Source of the DNA: Paenibacillus lactis
Lineage (GTDB): Bacteria > Bacillota > Bacilli > Paenibacillales > Paenibacillaceae
Assembly: GCF_017873605.1 (NCBI RefSeq)
Contig: NZ_JAGGKI010000034.1
Span: 1-38,530, forward strand
Direction of reading: 5' to 3'
Length of the DNA stretch: 38,530 nucleotides
Below the pieces are notes generated by a model. The model made no database searches. It worked only from the letters and a program-made list of their open reading frames with translations, and was not told the DNA's origin. Shown here one piece after another: positions 6,725 to 15,750 of this stretch (its first letter is position 1; each line of letters starts with the position of its first letter). The translations under genes were made by a program, and so were the position numbers.

Positions 6725-8896
6725 TCACGGCCAGCCAATGGCTGTAATATCCGATGCCTCCGCCGTCACGTAAGAAGGACGCGCTTCCCCATGCAGCAGC
6801 CACAGCTCGTGCAGTGCCCGGGTACAGCCAACATACATCAGCTTGGCATCCCAAGCTTTCTCCGCGTAATGTCCCGCATCTGCATCCGCAACGATGACCG
6901 CATCGAATTCAAGGCCCTTGGACAAATAGACCGGCAGCACCGAGTATCCGCCCTGATACGTACCTTCGCTGCCGTCGATCAGGTTCAGCTCCGGCCATGC
7001 CGCACGCAGCTCTTCGTGAAGCGCCTCCGCCTCAAGCAGCGTCCGCGTCAGAATCGCTACCGTACGATAATCCTTCGCGATCAGAGACTCCATCGCCCGC
7101 TTCAGATCCTTCGTCCTTGAGCTTCCGGAAGCGTAAGGGATCAAACGCACCGCATCCCCGCTCCGGAACACCGGAACCGCAAGCAGATCGCTGCCGACAC
7201 CCTTTTCCAAAATACCGTTCGCAAATTCGATGATCTCCATCGTCGACCGGTAGCTGCGCGTCAGGGCAAAATAAGCGGTCTCCTCCTCCTTGAATAAGGA
7301 GCTCATTTCCTCCCAGGCATGAACGCCGCGATAGGCATGAATGCCCTGCGACAGATCGCCGAGGATGGTGAAGGAATGCCCCCTGACGAACAGATCCAGT
7401 ACGGCTACCTGAAATGGGGAGAAATCCTGCGCCTCGTCGATGACGATATGGTCGAAGCGCTGCTCGCCCGTAATATCATTGAGCAGGCAGTGGAAATATA
7501 ACAGCGCCGGCAGATCCTCTTCCCGAACGATATTTTGCTTCAGATCCTTCCGCGTTGCCTTAAGCACATCGGCCGGAATTTCCGCCGACAGCTCCTCGAC
7601 CCATGCTCCAGCTGCCTTCGATGCCCCAAACAGCTGTTTATACAGGGCAAGCGGCTCAAATTTCGGCCACCGGTTCGCGTACGCTTTTTCCCGCTGGGAC
7701 GCTTTCTTCTTCCGTTCCTTCATGACGGCCCCGGATGGCGATTTCTTCAGCTCCATTTCGATCCAGCGATGCAGCCGGGCAAGCAGCCGTTCCTTCCGCT
7801 TGGCAAGCGGATAAGGCTTATATTCCTGCTCGAACCACTCGGCGATCGCCTCCCGCTTCAGAACGGCCCCGTCCCAAGGCGAGAAGTCCTCGTCCGGGAG
7901 CGCATTGCGCTCCATCCGTTCGACAAAGCGGCGGATCAGCCCCATAAGGCGCAACGAGCCTTTGTAACGGCCGCTGACCTCATCGTTAACATCCGGGGTC
8001 CCGCGCCCCGGCTCGCTCTCGAACCACCGATGAAGCGTCTGCGCGTGGTCTCCCGAGAACAGCTCGATTCCAAGCAGCTCGGCTGCCCAGTCGCCGAAGG
8101 TGCGCTGCTGGATATCTCCAACCCCCAGCTCCGGCAGGACGTCGGATATGTAGTCCAGAAACATCAGGTTCGGTGCAAAAATAATCATTTTTTCCGCATG
8201 GACCTGCTCCTTGTACTGATACAGCAAATAAGCAAGCCGATGAAGCGCTACCGTGGTTTTTCCGCTTCCCGCAACCCCCTGGATGATCAGCGCCGTGTTT
8301 TTCGCCGCCCGAATAATCTTGTCCTGCTCAGCCTGTATCGTCGAGACGATATCCCGCAGGCGGTTGTCCTTGTTCTCTCCTAGACGGTAGACCAGAAACT
8401 CGTCATTTACGGCCGGACCGCCGCTCTCGCGATTGTACGTATCTGATACCCGCTCCAGTATTTGCTTCCGGATGACGACATTGCGTTTGAGATATACCAG
8501 CCCTTCAATCAACCCCTCCGGCGCCTCGAAGGATGCAGGCTCCGTTCCGCCCGTAAACGAATAAAACAGGCTTGCGACAGGAGCGCGCCAATCGATCACC
8601 ATCGGATGATCCCCAGCCTCTTCCTTATCGAAGCCTACCTTCCCGATATACAGCGGTTTCTTCTCTCCGGTCCCGTTCTCCTGAAAATCCAGCCTCCCGA
8701 AGTAAGGCTCAGGCAAGCTCTTGGCCAGCGCCTGCCGCTTCTCTTCCCTCCCGGCCTCGAGCACCTGCTCCGTAAAATCATGTCCGGTATACACCGGGAT
8801 GCTGCGCAGCCGTTCAAGCTGCCGGTCGATCTCGACGATCACCTCGCGAAGCCTTGACTCCTCTTCTTGATAGGCACTTTGAAAAGATTGTGACAC
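6725..8896 (-). CDS. helD: UvrD/Rep-family helicase HelD (RNA polymerase recycling factor)
   Basis: HelD proteins are superfamily 1 ATPases that bind RNA polymerase and release stalled complexes from DNA. The 723-residue product opens with a charged helical arm (ESRLREVIVEIDRQLERLR), typical of the family. Walker A GVAGSGKT is at 207-214, the DEAQDF motif near 490, and the late helicase motifs near the C-terminus (YLSKGLEFDAVIVADAD; LMYVGCTRALHEL). The start is GTG, nine bases after a clear AGGAGG. It appears monocistronic. It could be a plain UvrD-like DNA helicase, but the N-terminal arm and length favour HelD. Confidence 0.9.
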   Translation of the reverse strand: MSQSFQSAYQEEESRLREVIVEIDRQLERLRSIPVYTGHDFTEQVLEAGREEKRQALAKSLPEPYFGRLDFQENGTGEKKPLYIGKVGFDKEEAGDHPMVIDWRAPVASLFYSFTGGTEPASFEAPEGLIEGLVYLKRNVVIRKQILERVSDTYNRESGGPAVNDEFLVYRLGENKDNRLRDIVSTIQAEQDKIIRAAKNTALIIQGVAGSGKTTVALHRLAYLLYQYKEQVHAEKMIIFAPNLMFLDYISDVLPELGVGDIQQRTFGDWAAELLGIELFSGDHAQTLHRWFESEPGRGTPDVNDEVSGRYKGSLRLMGLIRRFVERMERNALPDEDFSPWDGAVLKREAIAEWFEQEYKPYPLAKRKERLLARLHRWIEMELKKSPSGAVMKERKKKASQREKAYANRWPKFEPLALYKQLFGASKAAGAWVEELSAEIPADVLKATRKDLKQNIVREEDLPALLYFHCLLNDITGEQRFDHIVIDEAQDFSPFQVAVLDLFVRGHSFTILGDLSQGIHAYRGVHAWEEMSSLFKEEETAYFALTRSYRSTMEIIEFANGILEKGVGSDLLAVPVFRSGDAVRLIPYASGSSRTKDLKRAMESLIAKDYRTVAILTRTLLEAEALHEELRAAWPELNLIDGSEGTYQGGYSVLPVYLSKGLEFDAVIVADADAGHYAEKAWDAKLMYVGCTRALHELWLLHGEARPSYVTAEASDITAIGWP

Positions 8897-9073
8897 TTTC
8901 AGTTACCTCCTAAGAATTCTAATTTTTTCGCATCGAAAAGCCTGGCTTTGCGAGCCGTGACACAAAAAGGAGTTCTATTGTAACATACCTCCAGCCGTTA
9001 TACCAGATCATACCGCTTACACTAGTACCCTGTTACGTGCTGCGTGATCCGGCCGACGAGTTGCGTTTGCCAA

Positions 9074-9107
9074 AAAAGCAGCATCCCGGCCATGGGATGC
9101 TGCTTTT
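9074..9107 (-). terminator. Intrinsic terminator of the hisS-aspS-tcdA operon
   Basis: A 14-bp perfect stem (AAAAGCAGCATCCC with GGGATGCTGCTTTT) encloses a six-base loop, and six T residues run on from the stem on the minus strand. It begins 20 bp past the tcdA stop. Confidence 0.9.
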
Positions 9108-9126
9108 GCCTGATCCATTTTTTCGG

Positions 9127-9882
9127 TTATACGGTGACGCCGCCCTTTTCCAGCAGCTCTCTTACGGTCACGCTCACCATGATGAGTCCGGCTACCGGCG
9201 GCACGAAAGCATTGCTTGCCGGCGGCTGCTTCGCCTTACGGATTTCCGGCGCATTCTCCGGAACGATCTTCTCCGTGACGTCTTTGCGGGGCTTCATCGG
9301 CTCTTCGAGCGAGAAGACCACCTTGACGCCTTTCTTGATGCCGTCCTTGCGCAGCTTGGTACGGACAACGCGGGCAATCGGATCCATCGAGGTTTTGGAG
9401 ATGTCGGCCACCTGGAACTTGGTCGGATCCATTTTGTTGGCAGCTCCCATGCTCGAGATGATCGGAATCCCTCGTTTCAGACATTCCTTGATCAGATGCA
9501 CCTTGTAAATGATCGTATCGGAGGCGTCGATGACATAATCGAGCTCATACTTGAAGAGCTCTTCATAAGTTTCCTCCGTGTAGAACATGTTCAGTGCGAT
9601 CGCTTCGCATTCGGGATTGATGAGCTTCACTCGCTCGACCATCAGATCCGCCTTCTTCTGACCGATGGTCGTCGTCAGCGCGTGGATCTGACGATTGATG
9701 TTCGTAATATCAACGACATCCTTATCGATCAGAATGATGCGACCGACACCGGTACGGGCCAGAGCCTCTACCGCTATGGAGCCGACGCCCCCGATCCCGA
9801 GCACCGCGACCGTGCTGTTCTTCATGATTTCAAGGCCCTCAGGGCCAATGGCTAGTTCCGTCCGGGAAAATTGATGCAGCAT
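9127..9882 (-). CDS. tcdA: tRNA threonylcarbamoyladenosine dehydratase
   Basis: This E1-like (ThiF/MoeB superfamily) enzyme uses ATP to cyclise t6A37 to ct6A in tRNAs that read ANN codons. The 251-residue product has the nucleotide-binding GIGGVGS at about 29-35, then the DKDVVDITNINRQ stretch characteristic of ThiF-type adenylation domains. The start at 9882 (MLHQFSRTELAIG) follows AAAGGAGG by ten bases; the longer frame upstream only overlaps the aspS 3' end. It is the third gene of the T-box-controlled operon, 31 bp after aspS, and a terminator follows. The linkage to hisS and aspS matches Bacillus and joins three tRNA-related activities. Confidence 0.93.
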   Translation of the reverse strand: MLHQFSRTELAIGPEGLEIMKNSTVAVLGIGGVGSIAVEALARTGVGRIILIDKDVVDITNINRQIHALTTTIGQKKADLMVERVKLINPECEAIALNMFYTEETYEELFKYELDYVIDASDTIIYKVHLIKECLKRGIPIISSMGAANKMDPTKFQVADISKTSMDPIARVVRTKLRKDGIKKGVKVVFSLEEPMKPRKDVTEKIVPENAPEIRKAKQPPASNAFVPPVAGLIMVSVTVRELLEKGGVTV

Positions 9883-9913
9883 GTATGCAAATCCTCCTTT
9901 ATCGACAGACGGC

Positions 9914-11689
9914 TTACTTCTCGTCGCCCGGCTTCTTGGCCAGCTTGATATGCAGCTGCTCAAGCTGTCCGCCGTCCACTTGGGAAGGAGCGTCCATGAG
10001 CAGATCCGTTGCGCTTGCCGTCTTAGGGAACGCAATCGTCTCCCGCAGGTTGTTGCGGCCGGCCAGCAGCATCACCAGACGGTCGAAGCCAAAGGCGATC
10101 CCGCCGTGCGGAGGCGTACCGTACTCGAACGCATCCAGCAGGAAGCCGAATTTCTCATGCGCCTCTTCCGGCGAAAGGCCGAGCGCTGCGAACATTTTTT
10201 CTTGAATTTCGCGCTTGTAGATCCGCATCGAACCGCCGCCGACTTCATAGCCGTTCAGCACCAGGTCGTACGCTTGAGCGCGCACGGCAAGCGGATCGGT
10301 GTCCATCAGTTCCAGATCCTCGTCCTTCGGACGGGTGAACGGATGGTGCTCGGCAACATAACGCTTCGCCTCTTCGTCATAACTGAGCAGCGGGAAGTCA
10401 AGCACCCATGCAAACTTGTATTCATTGTCGTTGATGAGACCGAGCTGACGTCCGATTTTCAGACGGAGCGCCCCAAGCACATCAGCCACAACCTTCTTGT
10501 TGTCGGCGGAGAACAGCAGCAGGTCGCCTTCCTCGGCGCCGGTGCGCTCGCGTACCGCTTCGATCTCCTGCTCCGTAAAGAATTTCACGATCGGTCCCTT
10601 GAATTCGCCTTCCTTCACTTGAATCCAGGCCAGACCCTTTGCGCCGTAGCGAGCCGCATATGGTCCCAGGTCATCGATCTCTTTACGGGTCCAGGTACCG
10701 CAGCCCTTCGCATTCAAGCACTTCACTTCGCCGCCTTTTTCAATAACAGAGGAGAATACTTTGACACCGCTGTTTGCGACGATATCGTTCATCTCGATCA
10801 GCTCGAGCCCGAAACGAAGATCAGGCTTGTCGGAGCCGTATTTGCCCATCGCTTCGGCATAGCTGATGCGTTGGAACGGAGTCGCAAGCTCTACGCCGAT
10901 CGTTTCCTTGAACAATTTGACCATGAGCTGCTCCATCATATTCAGAAGATCATCGCGCTCCATGAACGACGTTTCGATGTCGACCTGAGTGAATTCCGGC
11001 TGGCGGTCCGCCCGCAGGTCCTCGTCCCGGAAGCAGCGCGCGATCTGGTAATAGCGCTCGAGACCGCTGACCATCAGCAGCTGCTTGTAGATTTGCGGAG
11101 ATTGCGGCAGAGCGAAGAATTCGCCCGCATGTACGCGGCTCGGCACGAGGTAATCCCGCGCGCCTTCCGGCGTGCTCTTGGTCAGAATCGGCGTCTCTAC
11201 ATCGACGAAGCCTTCGCCGTCAAGGAAGTCGCGGAATACTTTGGCCGCTTTGGAGCGGAGCATCAGCGTCTTCTGCATTTCCGGACGACGCAGGTCCAAA
11301 TATCGGTATTTCAGGCGAAGCTGCTCATCAACCTCAACCCCGTCCTCGATGAAGAACGGCGGCGTCTTGGCAGCGTTCAGCACCTCGATTTCAGTCACTT
11401 GAACTTCGATTTCGCCGGTCGGCAGATTTGGATTGAACGTCTCCGGCGCGCGTTTAACGACTTTACCGGATACGGCAATAACATATTCGCTGCGCACTTT
11501 GTCTGCAACCGCCAAGGCTTCTCCGGAGAAATCCGGATTGAATACAACCTGCATAATGCCGCTGCGGTCGCGCAGGTCGATAAACAATACGCCACCCAAG
11601 TCGCGGCGGGTCTGTACCCAGCCGTTCAGCGTTACGGTTTCTCCAATGTTCGCGGTCGTCAGCAGACCGCATTGATGCGTCCTTTTCAT
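9914..11689 (-). CDS. aspS: Aspartyl-tRNA synthetase
   Basis: This enzyme charges tRNA-Asp in the cytoplasm. The 591-residue class II synthetase has an N-terminal OB-fold anticodon-binding domain (residues 1-105; GWVQTRRDLGGVLFIDLRDR), motif 2 (RYYQIARCFRDEDLRADRQPEF, split here over residues about 210-230), a bacterial-type GAD insertion, and motif 3 (FGFDRLVMLLAG) near 530. Length is that of the bacterial family. AAGGGGA precedes the ATG. It sits 47 bp behind hisS with no terminator between, so the two synthetases are expressed together. Confidence 0.97.
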   Translation of the reverse strand: MKRTHQCGLLTTANIGETVTLNGWVQTRRDLGGVLFIDLRDRSGIMQVVFNPDFSGEALAVADKVRSEYVIAVSGKVVKRAPETFNPNLPTGEIEVQVTEIEVLNAAKTPPFFIEDGVEVDEQLRLKYRYLDLRRPEMQKTLMLRSKAAKVFRDFLDGEGFVDVETPILTKSTPEGARDYLVPSRVHAGEFFALPQSPQIYKQLLMVSGLERYYQIARCFRDEDLRADRQPEFTQVDIETSFMERDDLLNMMEQLMVKLFKETIGVELATPFQRISYAEAMGKYGSDKPDLRFGLELIEMNDIVANSGVKVFSSVIEKGGEVKCLNAKGCGTWTRKEIDDLGPYAARYGAKGLAWIQVKEGEFKGPIVKFFTEQEIEAVRERTGAEEGDLLLFSADNKKVVADVLGALRLKIGRQLGLINDNEYKFAWVLDFPLLSYDEEAKRYVAEHHPFTRPKDEDLELMDTDPLAVRAQAYDLVLNGYEVGGGSMRIYKREIQEKMFAALGLSPEEAHEKFGFLLDAFEYGTPPHGGIAFGFDRLVMLLAGRNNLRETIAFPKTASATDLLMDAPSQVDGGQLEQLHIKLAKKPGDEK

Positions 11690-11736
11690 CTTGTTATCAT
11701 TCCCCTTTAGTATAATTAGCCGCTGATCGCGGGTGG

Positions 11737-12990
11737 TTAAACAAGTTCTTCAAACAGCTGTTCCAGCTTCACCGTGCGCTGCTCGCCGCTTTCCATGGAT
11801 TTCAGCGAAATTTCCCCGCGGGCAAGCTCGTCATCACCCAATATGGCCGTATAGCGCGCGTTCAGACGATCGGCGGATTTCATTTGAGCTTTCATTTTCC
11901 GCCCGAGATAGTCCCGTTCTGCGGAAATGCCTTTGCCGCGCAGCTCGTAAATGATCTTTACGACTTCCCGCTCGGCTGCTTCGCCGAGGGCCACCAAGTA
12001 CACATCCAGCGGTTTTACGCCCGAGAGGTCTATGCCCTGGTGTTCCAAAATGAGCTGTATGCGCTCGAGGCCGATCCCGAAGCCGATGCCCGGCTGATCC
12101 GGTCCGCCGATCTGGTCCACCAATCCGTTAAAGCGTCCGCCCCCGCCGACCGTATCGATAGCGCCGATCCCCTGCGCCTTGAATTCGAAAGCGGTATGCG
12201 TGTAATAATCGAGGCCGCGAACAAGCCTCGGATTAATCTCATACTCGATGTTCATTGCATCCAGATAGCTCTGCACCTTACCGAAGTGAACGCTGCATTC
12301 CTCATCCAAGCTGTCCAGGATGGAAGGCGCATCCGTGAATTTGTCCTGGTCCTTCTTGCAATCCAGCACGCGAAGCGGATTGCGCTCCATACGGGATTGG
12401 CAGTCCGAACAAAGATTGTCCTTCATCGGTTCCAGGTAAGCAAGCAATCGGCTCCGGTAAGCCGCCCGTACCTCCGGCGTACCGACAGAGTTAATCTCCG
12501 CCTTCACGCCTTGAAGTCCAAGCTCCTTATAAAAGGTATAGCCAAGCGCGATAACCTCCGCATCCACAGCCGGATCCGCCGTGCCGAACACTTCGACGCC
12601 GAACTGATGGAACTGCCGGTATCTCCCGGCTTGGGGCCGCTCATAACGGAACATCGGACCGATATAATACAATTTGGTAATATCCGGCTCCCCATAGAGC
12701 TTGTTCTGCACGAAGGCCCGAACGACGCCTGCCGTTCCCTCCGGACGAAGGGTCATGCTGCGATCGCCTTTGTCCTTGAAGGTATACATTTCCTTCTCAA
12801 CGATATCGGTCGTCTCTCCGACTCCGCGCTCGAATAATTCGGTCTGCTCGAAGATCGGCGTCCGGATCTCGCGGTAATTATATCTCCGGCACAAATCCCG
12901 GGCCTTCTCCTCGATCAGCTGCCATTTCTCGACCGTTCCGGGCAGAATGTCCTGCGTGCCGGTCGGCTTCTCAAATTTTTCGTTTGCCAT
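11737..12990 (-). CDS. hisS: Histidyl-tRNA synthetase
   Basis: This class II synthetase charges tRNA-His. The 417-residue product contains motif 1 around residues 45-60, motif 2 (YYIGPMFRYERPQAGRYRQF) and the histidine-specific blocks LVRGLDYYTHTAFE and GGGGRFNGL. Motif 3 is GIGFGIGLER, and a C-terminal anticodon-binding domain closes the protein. I chose the ATG at 12990 (MANEKFEKPTGTQD), six bases after GGAGGG, over the ATG two codons earlier. It is the first gene of the operon with aspS and tcdA, and a T-box leader lies directly upstream. Confidence 0.97.
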   Translation of the reverse strand: MANEKFEKPTGTQDILPGTVEKWQLIEEKARDLCRRYNYREIRTPIFEQTELFERGVGETTDIVEKEMYTFKDKGDRSMTLRPEGTAGVVRAFVQNKLYGEPDITKLYYIGPMFRYERPQAGRYRQFHQFGVEVFGTADPAVDAEVIALGYTFYKELGLQGVKAEINSVGTPEVRAAYRSRLLAYLEPMKDNLCSDCQSRMERNPLRVLDCKKDQDKFTDAPSILDSLDEECSVHFGKVQSYLDAMNIEYEINPRLVRGLDYYTHTAFEFKAQGIGAIDTVGGGGRFNGLVDQIGGPDQPGIGFGIGLERIQLILEHQGIDLSGVKPLDVYLVALGEAAEREVVKIIYELRGKGISAERDYLGRKMKAQMKSADRLNARYTAILGDDELARGEISLKSMESGEQRTVKLEQLFEELV

Positions 12991-13041
12991 CTTCATCCCT
13001 CCACATCCTACTGCTTTTTTCTTTTACAAACATCGCTTGAA

Positions 13042-13404
13042 ATTAAAAAATCCCCCGCCCCGGCTGTCCAAAGACAACTGGGACGAGAGATGTTCATAAA
13101 CGTATATCACCCGTGGTACCACCCACATTCCGGATCGGCCCCGCCCAGGCGTACATCATGTACTCTGTGCAAATCCTGCATCCGCTTCAACCGCGTAACG
13201 CCCGGCCGCGCAGATCGGCTACTGTTCCTGCCACCGGGGCTGCCGGTGCGAAGGTTCGCCGTCTGTTCTCGAGGAAGTCATTCGTCCATTCATCAAGAGA
13301 ATCCTTACAGCCAAAGGGATTCCTCTCTGTTCTTGTGGGGATGGAGTACTTGGTCCCGTCATCAAATCCGATATGATGTTATCAGTATACCCGAAACATT
13401 ATAT
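13042..13404 (-). promoter_or_regulatory. T-box riboswitch leader of hisS-aspS-tcdA
   Basis: Reading the minus strand, stem I carries AGTA on its 5' side, the AGAGAG bulge with a GAATCC/GGATTC cap, and GAA on the 3' side. The conserved T-box AATGTGGGTGGTACCACG is at 13112-13129. A strong GC-rich terminator stem (13056-13085) follows, then six T residues (13045-13050). The triplet after GAA is T-GAC (GAC at 13277-13279), so the likely specifier is Asp. Uncharged tRNA would favour the antiterminator and allow synthetase expression. The class is clear; the specifier is my reading of an unfolded sequence. Confidence 0.9.
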
Positions 13405-13410
13405 TTTTAG

Positions 13411-13439
13411 ATTCTAATGAACCGCCGAGCTAAAGTCAA
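13411..13439 (-). promoter_or_regulatory. Promoter of the T-box operon
   Basis: On the minus strand TTGACT and TAGAAT are separated by 17 bases, close to the sigma-A consensus. The predicted start, about 13404, is the right distance ahead of T-box stem I. Confidence 0.75.
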
Positions 13440-13461
13440 GCAGCTTTGTAGAAATAACCCG

Positions 13462-13498
13462 AAAAAAGAAAAAAACCTACTGGCCGAATGCCGTAGGT
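13462..13498 (-). terminator. Intrinsic terminator downstream of the glycine-rich protein gene
   Basis: ACCTAC and GTAGGT pair with an inner GGC/GCC, and on the minus strand a run of T residues follows. It is 180 bp beyond the stop at 13683. The interval between is AT-rich with no gene that I can support. Confidence 0.7.
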
Positions 13499-13682
13499 CC
13501 AAAACATATATTATATAAAAAAGGGGGTCATGCTGTTATTATAAGCATCTAATATTAAAGAAAGATTGAACAAACATTACAGTTATATTACAAGCAAGAA
13601 AACGCTTTAAAAGGTTGTCGGGTCTCGTCACAATCAGCCGGTCTTGCGCTATCGCAACAGAATAAGCCTGATTGTCTCGTAA

Positions 13683-14129
13683 TTAATCGAATCGTTCCAC
13701 GTACGCATGGTTCGCCCGAAGCTTATGGACAATCGCGTCGTAATCCTCGTCTCTTACCTTAACGGACAACGCATACTTCAATTCTCCGTAATCTCTGTCC
13801 GTCACGTCCGCTTCCCGCCATCCGTCTGAACGGTCGCCGTCCGCGCGGTCCTCCGCGAGGTCCCCGGTCAGCGCCCTGTCCCCTCCGATAACGACGCCGG
13901 GTGCCCCAATGACGCCGCCGGGCGCGGCCGCCGTACCGGCTCCCATCGTCGCGCCAGCGGTGCCCGAATTGTTCCAAGGCACTAGCGGCACCAGAATATT
14001 TGCCCCGCTGCGGATCGGGTCTTGCAGCTGACCCACCTCAAGCTGCTCGGTGTGGTAGGTCAGCAGCGACGTTCTGGCACCCTCTGCTTCATCTTCGGTC
14101 CTGAAATAAGCTTGAATTTGTTTCGACAT
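13683..14129 (-). CDS. Glycine-rich hypothetical protein
   Basis: I do not recognise this 148-residue protein. The N-terminus (MSKQIQAYFRTEDEAEGARTSLL) and C-terminus (YALSVKVRDEDYDAIVHKLRANHAYVERFD) look like two halves of a small alpha/beta fold. A Gly/Ala/Pro-rich segment separates them (about residues 55-85), followed by an Asp/Arg-rich stretch. The Gly-rich part resembles a glycine zipper, so membrane association is possible. The start at 14129 has AAGGAGG seven bases upstream. It follows a DJ-1/PfpI gene by 78 bp and may share its transcript. A stress role is only suggested by that neighbour. Confidence 0.7.
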   Translation of the reverse strand: MSKQIQAYFRTEDEAEGARTSLLTYHTEQLEVGQLQDPIRSGANILVPLVPWNNSGTAGATMGAGTAAAPGGVIGAPGVVIGGDRALTGDLAEDRADGDRSDGWREADVTDRDYGELKYALSVKVRDEDYDAIVHKLRANHAYVERFD

Positions 14130-14144
14130 GTCCATTCCTCCTTT

Positions 14145-14169
14145 TTTTCAAAAGCTATCGTTTTGAAAA
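14145..14169. repeat. Perfect hairpin before the glycine-rich protein gene
   Basis: TTTTCAAAA and TTTTGAAAA form a nine-base stem around a seven-base loop. On the minus strand it lies immediately before the AAGGAGG ribosome binding site. It could attenuate readthrough from the upstream gene or hide the start site; which is unknown. Confidence 0.5.
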
Positions 14170-14207
14170 GACTGGTCTTGCATGGACAAACTGCCTCCAC
14201 TGCCGAA

Positions 14208-14714
14208 TCAGAGAGCCTTCAGCAGCTCGCGTACAAAGGCCGGCTCATCCTTCGGCGTGCGGGATGTAATGAAATTCCGGTCCACTACAACCTCTTCATC
14301 CTTGAACTGCGCTCCGGCATTCACCATATCATCCTGAAGCGGCGGATACGATGTGATCGTTCGACCCTTCAGTAAATCGGCGCTTGCCAGAATTTGCGGT
14401 CCGTGGCATATGGCGGCAATCGGTTTGCCCGCACGGTCTGCCGCTGTGACAAACTGCAATATATGGGAATCCAGACGTAGATTCTCCGGTGAGGAGCCGC
14501 CTGGAATAACCACCGCATCATAATCCTCTATATTTGCATCAGCAATCGCTTTATCGGTCGTATACGAGGCCTTGCCTTGTTTCCCCTTCACTTCCTGACC
14601 CTGTTTCAAGCCGATAATCTCCGCCTCATGCCCCGCTTCCTTCACGGCGTCATAAGGGGTCTTCATCTCGGAATCCTCAAACTGATCTGCTAGCAGAAAT
14701 GCAACCTTGCTCAT
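14208..14714 (-). CDS. DJ-1/PfpI family protein (type 1 glutamine amidotransferase-like)
   Basis: The 168-residue protein has the flavodoxin-like fold signature of the PfpI/DJ-1 family. The nucleophile-elbow motif AICHGPQ carries the conserved cysteine near residue 102, with His directly after it. The early acidic residue of the family triad is also present (DQFEDSE). Homologues in Bacillus are general stress proteins; some relatives are proteases, chaperones or protein deglycases, and the sequence does not decide between them. AAAGGAG stands nine bases before the ATG. The glycine-rich hypothetical gene follows on the same strand. Confidence 0.9.
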   Translation of the reverse strand: MSKVAFLLADQFEDSEMKTPYDAVKEAGHEAEIIGLKQGQEVKGKQGKASYTTDKAIADANIEDYDAVVIPGGSSPENLRLDSHILQFVTAADRAGKPIAAICHGPQILASADLLKGRTITSYPPLQDDMVNAGAQFKDEEVVVDRNFITSRTPKDEPAFVRELLKAL

Positions 14715-14848
14715 CTGGCATGTCTCCTTTCACGATTGGTCCTCGATTTGTTATTACCCTGCCGCGCTTCTTTTATAACAACGAACTTCCGCAAGAATGA
14801 AGGGGGATGCCGGCTTAGACTCGCATTGAATATAACCCGCTTCAACAT

Positions 14849-14877
14849 AAAAAAGCCCGGAGGACATCCCCCGGACC
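14849..14877 (-). terminator. Intrinsic terminator downstream of dtd
   Basis: On the minus strand CCGGGGGA pairs with TCCTCCGG with a small loop, then GC and six T residues. It is placed to end the transcript carrying dtd and the candidate small frame behind it. Confidence 0.7.
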
Positions 14878-14913
14878 TTCTATCCATTCATGTATTCTTA
14901 TTCCATAAAGAAG

Positions 14914-15081
14914 CTACCATCTCGGCAGCAGCCTTCGGTATTGCCCCTTCATTCTCAACGCCAGCACAGGATCCTCCGGCGAAGCCGAAAGCCGCTCCAC
15001 TCCCGTACTCTCTCTTATGCCGCTAGACGGCTCACATGCTTTCAACCCGCTGCAAAGGGAAGACTTGGGGGATTGACGCAT
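14914..15081 (-). CDS. Candidate small basic protein downstream of dtd
   Basis: A 55-codon frame (MRQSPKSSLCSGLKACEPSS at the start, QYRRLLPRW at the end) follows dtd by about 106 bp on the same strand and is itself followed by a terminator. AAGGAG lies 11 bases before the ATG at 15081. The product is Ser/Arg-rich with two cysteines and has no recognised domain. Ribosome binding site and position support it; composition is not strongly protein-like, so it may be spurious. Confidence 0.35.
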   Translation of the reverse strand: MRQSPKSSLCSGLKACEPSSGIRESTGVERLSASPEDPVLALRMKGQYRRLLPRW

Positions 15082-15187
15082 CGGTCGCATCACTCCTTCA
15101 TTCGCTTGGTTGTGCAAGCAGAACCATTCCCCCACAGGTTGCCCAAAAATTCCGGGATCATGCATGAAAGGTCAGCACCGATAAGAG

Positions 15188-15634
15188 CTAGGAGGCACGG
15201 CTGTCGATGATAATCGTTACGGGCCCCCAGTTCGTAAGCGACACGTCCATCATCGCTCCAAATTTTCCGGTTTCCACGGTTAACCCTTTTGCCGCCAGCT
15301 CCTGGTTGAACGCCTCGTACAGCGCCTTGGCCGCGTCCGGCTTCGCCGCAGCCATGAAGTTCGGACGTTTACCCTTGCGGGTGTCGCCGTAAAGCGTAAA
15401 CTGGGAGACGGACAGCACGGCTCCGCCGACATCCTGGACGCTGAAGTTCATTTTCCCTTCCTCATCCTCGAATATCCGGAGTCCGGCCACCTTGTCGGCT
15501 ATATATTTTACATCCTTCTCGTCATCTTCATGGGTCACGCCCACGAGCACCATAAGCCCCTCTCCGATCCGGCCCACAACCTCCCCTTCAACCGTAACCT
15601 CCGCATGCTTGCATCGCTGAATGACAACTCTCAT
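15188..15634 (-). CDS. dtd: D-aminoacyl-tRNA deacylase
   Basis: Dtd hydrolyses D-amino acids from mischarged tRNA and so protects translation. The 148-residue protein contains both family signatures: SQFTLYGDTRKGKRP in the middle and TNWGPVTIIIDS at the C-terminus (the G-P pair of the cross-subunit proofreading motif). Length is typical. AGAGGGAG precedes the ATG by nine bases. The gene follows relA as in Bacillus, but a strong terminator between them suggests partly separate expression. Confidence 0.96.
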   Translation of the reverse strand: MRVVIQRCKHAEVTVEGEVVGRIGEGLMVLVGVTHEDDEKDVKYIADKVAGLRIFEDEEGKMNFSVQDVGGAVLSVSQFTLYGDTRKGKRPNFMAAAKPDAAKALYEAFNQELAAKGLTVETGKFGAMMDVSLTNWGPVTIIIDSRAS

Positions 15635-15674
15635 AACACTTAGCTCCCTCTGTCAAAAAATAAGTTACCACAAT

Positions 15675-15708
15675 AATAAAAGGCCTGCTCCCTGAAGGGC
15701 AGCAGACC
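15675..15708 (-). terminator. Intrinsic terminator of relA
   Basis: A long GC-rich stem (GGTCTGCTGCCC with GGGAGCAGGCC, one bulge) closed by TTCA is followed on the minus strand by TTTTATTATT. It lies 43 bp after the relA stop. Confidence 0.85.
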
Positions 15709-15750
15709 GTGAATTGCATCAGGCAACCGGAAGCCCGCACGAAATAAGAA

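Noticed and set aside
9881..11710. 609-codon plus-strand frame opposite aspS
   Set aside because: It is an antisense shadow of aspS in GC-rich DNA; the minus-strand reading has all synthetase motifs.
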